Of a DNA stretch of 64,000 nt, positions 38,626 to 49,694 are shown piece by piece. Position numbers and translations under genes: made by a program. The notes below the pieces were generated by a model. It searched no databases and had not been told where the DNA came from. It saw only the letters and a program-made list of their open reading frames with translations. The stretch is from Lates calcarifer (Eukaryota; Chordata; Actinopteri; Centropomidae). Where the stretch lies: positions 1,757,245-1,821,244 of the forward strand of contig NC_066852.1 in the NCBI RefSeq assembly GCF_001640805.2. The letters are read 5' to 3'. The first letter of the stretch is position 1, and each line of letters opens with the position of its first letter.

Positions 38626-38899
38626 AGACACACTGCTTCTCTCCGACAGGAATGATTGAACGACAAGAAGATGCAGACGTCACCCAGCCCCCCCACCCCG
38701 CATGCTAATCCCCCCTCCCCTCCCTCATCCTCAGGGCTCCCAGGGTTGGTGGTGGTTGAAATCCCCCCTCTCCCCCCCTCTAAATTTGGGGTCACTGATT
38801 CAAATCTTTGGTCTGACCAAATTGGGCTTGTTTGGGGTGAATGTCTTTTTTGTTTGGGCTTTTTTGTATAAAAAGGAAACAAATAAACTCATAATTAAA
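38626..38899 (+). terminator. pof1b: pof1b 3' UTR and candidate poly(A) signal
   Basis: A C/T-rich, G-poor block (about 38680-38790) follows the stop. The first AATAAA is at 38882-38887, about 257 nt after the stop, with ATTAAA at 38894. Further AATAAA motifs near 39157 and 39825 could serve longer UTRs. The cleavage site is not determinable from sequence alone. Confidence 0.5.
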
Positions 38900-39362
38900 G
38901 ATCAAATCTTTCCAGACTACGCTACAACCAGTTGGTTGTGCCATGGATTAAGGTGGCAGAGATGTAGCAATCATGACAACTGGGAACTGGGTGAGATTTG
39001 AGCTGTACAGAAGACAGCTTAAAAAAAAGAAAAAAAGAGCTGAGATGTATGTACAGTATTTGACATGAACCCACTTTCTCTCTTTTCTCACCTTCATTGT
39101 TTTATTCTGCTGGATTAGATAAAAGTTTAAGGTAAAAAACAAAAACAAAAACAAAACAATAAATGTCCAAAATCACAATTAACCAAGTAAAATGTTATAA
39201 ATAAACTAAATATCAGTTGATAAATGCTAAATTTAAAAAGTCTATGCTAACATGCTGTATGTGTTTTGATTATACACTAACACTGAAACATGCCATACAG
39301 TATTTCTATGAAGAACAGAATATATTGACTATTTTGACCAGGTAAATATTATAGCTCTCTGC

Positions 39363-39671
39363 AGTAGGGTTGGGAAATATGACATATTGATCATGATGGA
39401 ATCACTAATTAGGTGATTCTGTGATATACTGCAAGACAGTCATCTGTGATACATTTTAATGTATGAATCTGAAGAGCAAAACATCCATAAAACGGCAGAA
39501 TATAATGAGTATAATGTTAAAAATCTAGATATTTCTTGGACTTGGTGCTTCCTATAGAGACACAACACCAAACTGCCACAGAGCAGAACAAGATAACGTC
39601 ACAGCTGTCCAAGTATCACAGAGATTGTATTGTGATATATCACTGTGTTGATTATTTGTCCCATTCCTACT
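39363..39671. mobile_element. MITE with GTAGG(G/A)(T/A)TGGGA termini
   Basis: The left end GTAGGGTTGGGAAATATGAC is matched in inverse by the right end ...TTATTTGTCCCATTCCTAC. The interior carries TGATCATG/GTGATATATCAC-like sequence seen in common teleost MITEs. Noncoding. Confidence 0.55.
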
Positions 39672-40481
39672 TGGCAGGTGAGCTGGTAAGTTACAGTAAG
39701 GTTTCATTTGGCTCCACATGGACTTTGTCTTCCCTCATTCAAAATACTTGTGTGAAAACGGCTGCCGAGCAAAGTACTACACACCAAGTCCAACTAGGAA
39801 CACACATATACTGGAGCTGTTACGAATAAAGTATACTGAAACCAGACAGTATGCATACTAAATACAGTCAATAAACTTAAAATGACAATAAAATTTCTCT
39901 TAAGTTTAAAATGCACTCATATTCCCAAGTCACACTTTGACTGAGGTGCAACATCACAAATATTTTTGTGGTAGTAAACCCCTAAAACAGTACACTATGA
40001 CGATTATGTATAACTACCTCCCCTCCAACATGAAGTATCTGAAACAACTCACAACACGATGACTCCACACAGCCTACACAGTACTTTAGGTGCACTATGG
40101 CAAAGAATCCTGTCCATAATAGGATAAAGTATCATCTGAAATTTATTAATACCAGTGCCAATTCACTGCCTGCACTTACGCCAGAATTATAGGTTTCTCA
40201 GTGTCATATAAAGATGCTTCTTTTAACAAGAGAAGCCAAAGTTTTGTCTAAAATGAGCAAATAATTATTCATAACAGTAAATATCTGAGTAAAGAACAAG
40301 TCAACCAGACTAAAAAGCATTCAACAGACAGTGCGTCTGACGATACCAAAAAGTTCTAAAGTTCAATACTCAGTCCTACAAATGTAAGTCGAAATTTATT
40401 AATGAATAAATAATAATTTCAAATGCCACATTGTGGCATTGTGAGCCGATCCCTTGCTGAGGGCGTACATCTCATATTTCA

Positions 40482-40493
40482 CCACTAGGGGGG
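40482..40493 (+). promoter_or_regulatory. CTCF-like motif
   Basis: CCACTAGGGGGG differs from the core at one position. It lies downstream of pof1b. Confidence 0.25.
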
Positions 40494-41374
40494 CTCACTG
40501 AGCGGAAGACACTGTGCTAATGTGGAACCAAATGCTGTCAGTGTTATATCTCAGCTTCCAGTTGTCACTAATGCACGTTGAGCCAAGACTGGTACCATCT
40601 AGCCTGTATCATTAAATCCTCCTCAAAGCCACCACAGCCATGCTAGCCAAGGGGATGAGGAAGTGGATGTGTTACTATGACTGCTACTCTGCATGTACAT
40701 ATTTATATATAAATATATAAATATATATATATATATTTTAAGAGGGGCATGCTCAATGAATGTTTTCCCCAGTATGACTGTAGAGCAGCCCTCCTGCAGT
40801 GCGGTTTAAGGAACATTTGAATAATGTTCGGATCGGGTAGTTGGCTTTGCTCTTGTTGGTCGTTTGTCAACTGTGTAACTGTGTTTTTGAAAACATTTTA
40901 CTTTGTGGTCCCTGATAGACTTAGGAGGTGCATGGGAATGTTCACATGTAGCTTTTATGTGTTTGTATATTACCTGGGTTGTGTGATGTCTCACATCCAT
41001 GAGAAGAAAATGCAAGCTTGTACCGACTCCCATGGGTGTAATGCATCACAGAGGGCAGGGCGGGGGTGGGGTTAAGAGGTGGATGGGTGGATGTATGGAA
41101 CTGGAGCATGACTTAATTGGGGTTTATGATGGTGGAAGAAAATGTTAAAGCACAATATTATGTCAACTGTATAGTGAGTCTCTCTCTTCCTTAGTTTTCC
41201 TGGTTGTCTCTGTTCAGGCTTTTTACATAACGACACATGTTGAAGGTTTTGTGTCCACCAGGTGCTCATCTTTAAGGTGCTGCAGCCTGTTTCACCAGCT
41301 GATTCATAAGCCTGACTGCAGGTCAGGGTGGAAAGTTTACAGAAAACATTGCACAAAAATGTTGAAACAGGAGC

Positions 41375-41560
41375 AACTGGACTTGGTTGTAGATACTTGA
41401 AGACATTTCATCCCTCATCCAAGAGGCTTCCAAGAGGTATGAACTGAAGGTGAATGTCTGCAAGTATCTACAACCAAGTCTAGCTGCTCTCGATTCAACT
41501 TCTCTTGGATGATCATGACCTGGATGACTGAACATGAATCTTCACAGACATTAAACAGAA
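41375..41560. repeat. Dispersed teleost repeat with inverted core
   Basis: GACTTGGTTGTAGATACTTG is mirrored by CAAGTATCTACAACCAAGTC about 90 bp later. Between and after them are 'AAGACATTTCATCCCTCATC' and 'CATGACCTGGATGACTGA', landmarks of a repeat common in fish genomes. Related pieces occur at 35.56 and 43.2 kb. Confidence 0.6.
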
Positions 41561-43439
41561 ACCACTTGACTTTACACTGAAGCTTAATAAATCTTGAACT
41601 AACTGGAATACTTTGCAGACAGTTAGGTTTTCACCGGCCTGTTACCTGAAAACAAGCCTTTATTTGTGCTTTTTTCTCTAACTCATTTCATCAAGGATGT
41701 TGTATATAATAGCAAAATATATGTACAGGACATTTATAATCAGCAATAGCTATAAATATTTGTAACTGAAGCTCTTCAATATGCAACCCATCTATTAATT
41801 CCAAGACACATTTAATCCCTACAAACAGTAGCTCCTACACAAATCTCCTACTTTCTAAGGGCATGAGTTAATAAAAAGTTAAACTTTAAATGGGAACTAT
41901 TTCAGTTTGTGCAACAGATAAAATGGATAACGTGTACTGTAACTGGTTTAACAGGCTGCCGCACCGCTTCCTAACCGAGTATTTTAAAAAAGCACACACA
42001 TATCTCACAAAAATTTTCAGCCATACTGCAAAGACGTTCCCTGCAAAGCGTCTGATCAACACTCCTGACAGACAAGAGCCACCCAGTGGACACAGAGCCA
42101 AATTTCTGTAGGAAGCCTGTAAAATATTTTGTCTATTGTGTAACTTAAAGTGCCTTATTGTGTTTATCTCGTTAGCAAGCTACTGTGAGGCCAAAGATGG
42201 TCGAAATCTGGCAACTCTGATCATTTTCAAACAGCTTTGGCAGCATCAGACCAATAGTGGCTATTGCCCTAAAGAAAGGCCTTCATTTACTTGCTATCCG
42301 GGTAATCCTCGAGAAAACCAAACCCTGCCTTTTCTTTGCCAGCAGAGGATAAATTGTACGCTGAGCTAAATTAACTGGTTGTAGCTAATCTGCAAATAGA
42401 TATGTCTACATATATTTTCGTATGCGAAAGATTTTTCTTTATTTTCCAGTCCAAGAGGATTTGGCCTGCTAGCCTGGCTACACGGCCTCACTGAGACATG
42501 TTTGAGCTGTGATAGATTGTGATTAAAATCAGCAACTTGTCTTTGCAAAAGTGCACTTGTTTTGCTTTTTACTCAAAAACTCTTACAGTACGATGAGAAC
42601 CAACACAATGAGCAACAATACAGTCATGATAGAGGGTCAGTTACCATCCTTCTGTCCTCACTTTTGTCCTCCAGTCTTATTATGTCTTTATGTCTGTATG
42701 CGCATTTTCCTTCTTGTCTTTTGTGCCTTTTTCCTTTCTATGTAAGAAAATAATCCAAGTTCAAAAGGCCTAGTTACTAGCTTGATTGATTTCAGCTGCA
42801 TCTCACCTGAATGAAGCCAAGAAAAGCAAGTAAGTGGACATTTCAGATTAGTTTATTTTGTATCATGTGCTATTTACAAAGGTTAGAATGAACTAACGAA
42901 TGCCTAAATACTTTGCCTTTGTTCCCTTCTTTTATCCATAAGTCTTTCATTTTGTTCTGTTCTTCCCCTCCTTCTGCTCTCTGTCTGTACTCAGCCTTTC
43001 CCTTTCTCCCTTCTTTTACATGCTGTTCATTCCTTTCTTACCTCTTCTTTTAACATGCTAATCTAAAGGGGCAACAAACCACTCGTAGGAGGGGCGATTG
43101 GCAAGTTTGTGGCCTAACTTAGAAGGGAATGAGTCAAACAGCCCTTGTTAGTTCAACTCTGTGAGTGATAATTCAGAAAGTTTTAAAGTTAATAACTTTT
43201 GTGGTATTTATGTTTTGGGTCATTGACCTGAGGAAGCCTTTTGGATGAAAGGTAAAACATCTTCAAAAAACCTAAAAAAAGTTCAGTTGCCTTCAATTCT
43301 AGCACTTCAGACTACCACAACCCGGATGACTGAGAACCTACACAGATGTCATTGAAAATTGCAAGTTAGCACTGTCTGAGAAAATGGACAACATCAGCCT
43401 CCGTTTAGTCATCCAGCAAATGTTGATTTGAACTTGTCC

Positions 43440-43545
43440 AACAACTGTCCCATTTATCTGATTTGGCTCTTCAGACTACTACCTCTTCGCCAAGATGAAT
43501 AAAAGAGCTCAGTGGTCACCATTTTGACAGTGATGATGACATCAC
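43440..43545 (+). pseudogene. Mariner-type transposase remnant
   Basis: Spread over shifted frames, the sequence reads S-D-L-A and then DYYLFAKMNK, corresponding to the catalytic 'SPDLAPSDYYLF' region of mariner-family transposases (C-terminal Asp of the DDD triad). At least one frameshift and a following stop destroy it. About 100 bp survive. Confidence 0.6.
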
Positions 43546-43605
43546 TGTTGCACAGACAGTGCTGACTTGCAATTTTCAAGTACACAATTCAGAAATACCA
43601 CAAAA

Positions 43606-44473
43606 GAGTGGCGCAGGGATGAGTTCTTAAACCCTGAAGTAAGTTAGCATTTTAGCACTACTGGTTCCCTCGTCCCAAAGACAGTGGGTTTTTAGTTAAA
43701 TGCCTGAAATAAGGTCTGTGGTTTTAACACAAGCTCAAGACATTTTCACGTTTTGTTCATCCAACAACTGCCCCTAACACTAGCTTTTTACTTTTGGTGA
43801 TTGTACTGAGATTTCAAAAATTTTTGTAGTCCAACCCAGACGTTAGCATCACCCTGGTTCCCTGGTTTCTGGATTATTGCAGCAAATCAACAGCGAACAG
43901 CAAATGCTTGTGACACTGAAACGTTTAGTTCATCAGATAATCTTCACAGATGAACACCATTATTATGATGTTTGAAGACTAAATACAATCTCCAGAAGTA
44001 AAAAGCTAATGTTAGGCTATAAACCAACTACACCACGGTCACATGACGTCAACGTCTCCACCACTAAGCTTCCAACTGGTCATTTCATTTAGCTCTGAGC
44101 TCTTCTACAAAAGCCTTTCTTCTTAGAAAATTGGTGATAGTTTGAAAGAGCTGAGTAGAAACACAACGAGGCTGTAAAGGTGGACTGGTGAGTAGATGGG
44201 TATATGCGTTAATGTCCCCGACAACCTCTGTAGTCTCATTTAGACACTCGTTAGCAACCGCCTTTTTTAAGACACGTAAAAGCTTTAAAAAATCACGGGG
44301 TATTTTTTGATGTATTTTATGACATAGAATAAAATATGAAAATGTCTTGATCTTGTGTTACACAGACCTTGTTTCAGGCTTTCAACCAAAAACCCACTGA
44401 CTTTGGGATGAGGAGACCAGTGGTGCTAAATGCTAACTTAGTTCTGGGTTTACGACTCATTTCTGCACCACTC
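43606..44473. mobile_element. Foldback element, long copy of the 33.28-kb MITE
   Basis: It begins GAGTGGCGCAGGGATGA and ends TCATTTCTGCACCACTC. The arms about 43606-43740 and 44355-44473 are inverted relative to one another and each matches the right half of the pof1b intron 7 element. The interior is unrelated AT-rich DNA. Confidence 0.6.
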
Positions 44474-44710
44474 TATTAAGTTCAGTCCCTTTTACCATAG
44501 GCCACAAACTTATCAATCATCACTCATACTCCTACAGCTTCCAGGGTAACATAACATCCCATAACATGCATTTATTCCAATACAATGCACCTTTTACCCC
44601 CTTTTTTCCTTTAAATATCAGCTGCAGGCCTCTATCCTAGCACGCATCTACTGAAAAGCAGGGACACTCACACATCACCATCCTGGATAAGGTTGCTAGT
44701 CTAAGTATTT

Positions 44711-44722
44711 CCAGCAGAGGGA
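44711..44722 (+). promoter_or_regulatory. CTCF-like motif
   Basis: CCAGCAGAGGGA differs from the core at the last position. Confidence 0.22.
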
Positions 44723-47161
44723 GCCAGCTCCCCTCAGCACCTCGCTCCCAGCTCGGGGTCAACGAGTGGAGCTGATGGAGCAGAGAGACAGAGAATGAGG
44801 TCATCCCAGCTCTGTAGGGCTTGGCTCAGTTGGCTGCTCATCAACCATTTTGACTTCAGTCACTGTTCTCAAAGCCCACATGGTCACAGAGAAAGCACAA
44901 ACCATCACAGAGCACCGCAAACGGTCGTGACCGTCCTGACATATGACCAGGCCCAGGAAGTAACTGATTACAACACAGAGGAGTCGCAGTCATCAGACTG
45001 ACAATAAGTGGCTGCTGTAATTGATTACGGATACTGAGCAAATTAAATAATCAGATTTGAGATTCTGAGAAAAGAAGTCATGGGAGAGTTATGTTTTGGG
45101 GAAATACCCAAGAGGACAGAGCTCCCATAAGATAATGACTGGTGTGCGCACGATATGATAAAAATATCTCCTTTTGCGGCTTCATACAAAAGTGTATTTG
45201 AAAGGGAAATAAATATGTTTTAGAGAATTTACAATTAAAAAAATTATCCAAAAAGTAAGCTAAGGTAAGGTTACAGTATTTTAGATACCAAACGTTTAAT
45301 TTCAATCAACTTTAAAGTGGATGTTATTCTAATTCTTAATCATGTAACAGTGGATGTTGTTGGGCTGAAAGCTGATAATAATACTTTTAATTAAATGTTT
45401 AGGTCATTTGGTTAAATTTGCAGTTGTACTAAAACCACTTGGAGAAGCTATTATACATGACTATTAGATAACTAAACTGTCTTTTAGCTAAGTTTTAACT
45501 ATTCATCACTGTTTATCAGACATTGTTCACTGTTGCAGCTGATTAAATATGACTTCGAATCTAATTGTATTTTATATTTTATCCAATTAGCTGAGCTACT
45601 CAATCTTTCCATGTACCCACTGACAACTGCACAAGTACCCTGAAACATCTACACTGTAAGAGATAACCTCAGCACCATAACTGACAGTTTTTTTATTCTT
45701 GGTTGCACTGGTTGGTTTTATTGTGGTTTTATTCTGTATGTTTTTTAATTAATTGTTGAATTTATCAATGGATTCAGTCATTCAGTCTTTAAAAATGGCT
45801 ATAACTGGGACTAAGTTCATGATATGGCTGATTTCACTCCATGTTTCCTCTCTCTCTCTCCTCACTGACACATTTCTTGACTGAATCGATTATGCAGCCC
45901 ATTCTATGTAGGCCTCGTGAATTAAATATGAGGAGTCACACTGAAAACAAACAAACAAAAAACAACACCGAAAAAAACCCATGTGGTATTAAAACCTGGA
46001 TTCAATCATGATACATTTTCCCCATTTTCTTTAATAATGTGCAGGGGTGATTTTTCTAAATGATAAAAGTAAAATAAGGTGGCAGCATCCTTGAGGAGCA
46101 GTAAAACTAATGGCCCTGACCTTAACCAAGTCATTTTTCTCTTTAAATGTTTAGCTATTTTGTGGATCAAATGTGTTGGACCTGATGTGGCAGGGTCATC
46201 CTTGTGTGACATCCAGAGAGAATATGCAAATAATTCTAATTTGTGTTGTTTTCTGTTCTTATTAATACAAAATGTATGTATTTAAAGGGTCAGTCTACCC
46301 AAAATCATAAAAAATCTAGAGCAAACATTCCTTTTCTCTGTCTTCCCCTTCCCCTTCTGTCACATTTAAGATTATACACCATGTCTGGTATATGCTCTCT
46401 CTCCCTCTCTCTGTAAACCCAATATCCTCTGAGGCCCGGGGGTTTTAGAGTGTAAAGGCAGTGCAGAGGCAGGAAGAAAGAGACTGCATTATCCACATCA
46501 AAGAGCCAGAGTTATCAGCCATAATCAATGCTTCCCCATTACACACCCCAGTCAGCCTCTCTCACTCTCTCTCTCTAATCAGATCAATATGCTTTATTGG
46601 CATGAATGGAGGTATGATATTAATATTGGGAAAAGAGGGGGAAAATTCATCAACAAAAGGTGGAAACATGTAGAAAAAGAACAGATAATGATTTATAGTT
46701 GTGGATATGAAGTCAGACTTTTTAAAAGTTGAATGGGGTACAGAAACTACTAAACTAACAGCTGATCCCTATTGTGAATTTTCAGACTGATTGTTGATAT
46801 GAATATGTATTTATTTATTTGCATTAGATCTATATGATCTGAGTCAAAGCATAAAATAATATACAACACAGAAAGACTCAGTAGATTTTATGTTCAATTA
46901 ATAGACAGTGAACCTGGTTTCTGTGTACAAGTTAAGGTATTTACTGATAACAGTTAAAAAATAATATTCTTTACTTACAGACAATAGATCAAATACAACA
47001 ATAAGACAAATAAAAATCACATTTTCTCTGTGCTTTTCATCCATATTGACCCTCTCCCCCACACAGCCAGGCCTATCGACCCCGCTCTCCCAGTAACCAG
47101 GCCCCATGCCTGGGGTCAGTGACCCACTGAAGCCCCCTGCCCCCGGCTCTGGGGTCGGGAA

Positions 47162-47192
47162 GTGTGTGTGTGTGTGTGTGGGGGGGGGGGGG
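47162..47192. repeat. (GT)n followed by a G run
   Basis: About nine GT units run into roughly 12 consecutive G. Confidence 0.9.
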
Positions 47193-47609
47193 TGTCACAC
47201 TACACATCAACACTAACCCACCACCTCCACACTGGGGGCATCTGTGGAGCCAGAAAGGCTGCAGCTCACACTGATGCAAATCCAGCGTCAGCTGCAGCTA
47301 GTGTCTAAACTTTAGCCGCACAGTGTAAAGCACAAAGTAGTGAGATAATCACATTAAAACTTTCAACTTTCTCTTGTTCCTACCAAAGTCAAATGCACTT
47401 ACTTTAAGTTGCTTTGAATTAGAGCATCTGCTGAATGAATGTAAAGTCATTTTCTCAGTTTGATAATTTGTGGCTGTAATAAGGCAACAGTCACTGTTAC
47501 TACAAGTTCTCACCTCAAAGTTGTCGGGGTATGAAAACCCATGGGGTAATCCTCACAAGTTGGAGGTAAATCAGGGGAAGTCTGTGTTACTACTGTTGTT
47601 GGCTGTCGT

Positions 47610-47798
47610 GTTGTGTCTTGTCATTGGCCAAGACCATCAGAGAGGAGCGTAGAGAGGTGTTTGAGCCATTGCCTTGGTTTGTCAGTACTGTGAGAAAACT
47701 TAATCACAAATGAAGTCTGGATGCTAAAACAAGCTTTAGAGCTGCGTTTGTGTCGAACACAAGTGAGACTGGACGCTGAATACAACTGCGGTGCAAAG
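47610..47798 (+). promoter_or_regulatory. Duplicate copy 1: promoter and first exon
   Basis: Homologous, in inverse orientation, to 58901-59175. An inverted CCAAT box (ATTGG, 47623) and the block TTTGAGCCATTGC are shared by the two copies, as is exon sequence ending GCAAAG|GTAAGG at 47798/47799. An ORF opens at ATG 47721 (MLKQALELRLCR...), stays open to the donor (26 codons) and stops 17 codons into exon 2. The start of transcription is inferred from the conservation block only. Confidence 0.5.
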
Positions 47799-49144
47799 GT
47801 AAGGCTAAGGAGCGAAGTAGCTAGCGGCTAGAGTTAGCATTTGCATTAGTGGTGAGCGTTAGCATAAGCGTACTCTTTTAGAGACATCCTTTCCTCATTT
47901 CCATTTTCACGTGAGTAAGAGTGTGTTGCTGTTTCCGTGACATGAGTTGTGGACCCCCAATGTGGATGAATGAAAACACAATGAGCTCTTGATAGTCCAT
48001 TTAAATCTCTGTTGTACTTGTTCACAGTCACTTTACCAACATTGTGCATCTCTTTGTAACTTTGTGTTCCATCCTGGTCATTTTAACTCAGTTAATAGTA
48101 GTCTATTATGTCACTGTCATCGTTTTGTGTCCATTTGTGGTCATTTTGTACCATATTGTGTCTGTACCTGGCTGCTTTACACCTGGATGTCAGCATTAGC
48201 ATTAGTCTTATCTTTTAACATTGTCTTTGGGGCTTTTTCCTTCTTGTCATTGTTTTTATTATGTGGGTCAAAGTGTGTTTGTGTCTCTGTGACTATAGCG
48301 TCCGTGATATGAGTTGTCGGCACCTTATGGAGGCAGGGTAACTGTAAGGTAGTCTCTCTGTCTGATTATCATGTCAATGTTGTCTTTTTGTGGTCTTTTT
48401 GCACAATTTTGCATCTTTAATTGGCTATATTGCATCTATTTTTGGTCGGCTTCTTTGTCTCTTGGTGGTCGTTCTTACAGCATCTCTGTAGTTCCATGTC
48501 CATTTCTGATCATTTTACATTTCTTTGAGGCCAGTTTTTGTTTCATTGTGATTGCTTTGTCTGTCGTTTTTGTTTGTCCTTGTAGATTGGTGGTATAATT
48601 AATACTTGACTGAGCTCAGTTCTGTCAAATTCAATGTTTTGGCTGTGGACAATTTGACTGTAACTCTCCTTACTTTCTCACTAAAGATAGACAGAAAAAT
48701 ATCTTAATTTCAGCTTGATTGTACATGATCAGAAATGTGTATGTGCTAGACATACTAGACTACACCATACAAAACAATATTAATCCTACAAATAAAATAT
48801 TGGAACACAAGTTAAAATCCTGCATTCAAAAATTTACTTAACTGATAGTGTTTATTATTGTTGTGCAGTTCACAGTAACATACATGATTGTATCAGTGAT
48901 TTGTTGATAGATAATTAATAATCTATTTAGTTTCTTTTCCCAAATATTTGTTGTTGTTGTTTGTTCTTCAGGAGGTGATGACAGTCAACTGTTCATTTTC
49001 TGAAACAGCCCTCTAATGTTTGGAAAATGTTCTGGTTCAGCTGTAATGTTGAATATTTATCTTTCGTGGTTAAACTGTTGATGAGGAATAGGTAGTAGTG
49101 TATTGATCATTTTCCATTGTATGTTTCTCTTTCATTTTCTCCAG
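47799..49144 (+). other. Duplicate copy 1, intron 1
   Basis: Homologous throughout, in inverse orientation, to 56506-58900. It includes degenerate short repeats of the type 'GTGTCCATTTGTGGTCATTTTG' (about 48060-48590). Several GCTAGC/TTAGCATTAGC motifs near the donor are shared with copy 2. Confidence 0.55.
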
Positions 49145-49179
49145 GTGTCACCACTTCGTCCGCGACATCATCCACGATC

Positions 49180-49366
49180 GCAGAGATGTTGTCCATGATC
49201 GCAGAGACATGGTCCCTGATCAGAGAGACATTCTTGAGGATGAGGGAAACATTGTCCACCATCAGAGACATTATCAATGTTCGCAGAGACATTGTCCATA
49301 ATCTCAGAGACATTGTCCGTGATTACAGAGATGTGGTACACAATCACAGAGAGTCTTTGTACATTG
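49180..49366 (+). repeat. 21-bp tandem repeat inside exon 2 of copy 1
   Basis: Nine units with consensus close to GCAGAGACATTGTCC(A/G)TGATC. Eight are 21 bp; the fifth (49264-49282) is 19 bp and shifts the reading frame between the two halves while the ORF stays open. Copy 2 has a single unit at this place. Confidence 0.85.
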
Positions 49367-49488
49367 AAGAAGTTCTTTGAGACCAGGACAGAGCCCTCCA
49401 GGTACACAAACAGCTTTACATCAACTGTCCACAGAGCACTGGCATTAAATTGTTAATGTTTAGTATTCAGTTTGTCAGAAAAATGTAG

Positions 49489-49690
49489 TAATAGAAGTAA
49501 TTGGCACCATAAAAATAATGTATAAGTAATACAAGTGATAAGCAATATTAGAAGTAATATGTAATATGAAAAGTAATATGTAATGGTAAAAGTAATCTTA
49601 TGTTAGAAGTAATAGTAAAAGTAATCTGTAATACAAAAGCAATGCATAAGTAATAATAATCAAAAATAGAAGTAAATATATCACGTTATA
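49489..49690 (+). repeat. Degenerate AAAAGTAATATGTAAT repeats
   Basis: Irregular units of roughly 17-20 bp built around AAGTAATATGTAATA fill the start of copy 1 intron 2 before the minisatellite. Confidence 0.7.
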
Positions 49691-49694
49691 TTAA

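Larger units (their letters stand above)
43096..44518. mobile_element. Nested composite: mariner-like ends enclosing other elements
   Basis: The outer inverted ends are GATTGGCAAGTTTGTGGCCT and AGGCCACAAACTTATCAATC. Inside, in order, are a GACCTGAGGAAGCC...GATGACTGAG repeat piece (about 43200-43350), an inverted pair (43352-43378 and 43553-43579) enclosing a transposase remnant, and a foldback element with GAGTGG(C/T)GCAGG ends (43606-44473). Nothing is intact. Confidence 0.6.
38900..47600. other. Gene-poor interval between pof1b and the inverted duplicate pair
   Basis: No conserved coding exon was recognised. It contains MITEs and dispersed repeats (39363-39671, 41375-41560, 43096-44518), an AT microsatellite near 40698-40738, and a GT/poly-G microsatellite at 47162-47192 inside a short GC-rich patch (47050-47260). 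ORFs of 60-97 codons here overlap one another on both strands and show no domain. Confidence 0.6.

Noticed and set aside
41886..42111. Overlapping ORFs of about 70 codons on both strands
   Set aside because: No domain, no conserved splice signals, and similar lengths on both strands as expected by chance.
49107..49407. Minus-strand ORFs over the 21-bp repeat (DNVSLI-type repeats)
   Set aside because: Any 21-bp repeat without stops is open in several frames; the splice signals support the plus strand only.
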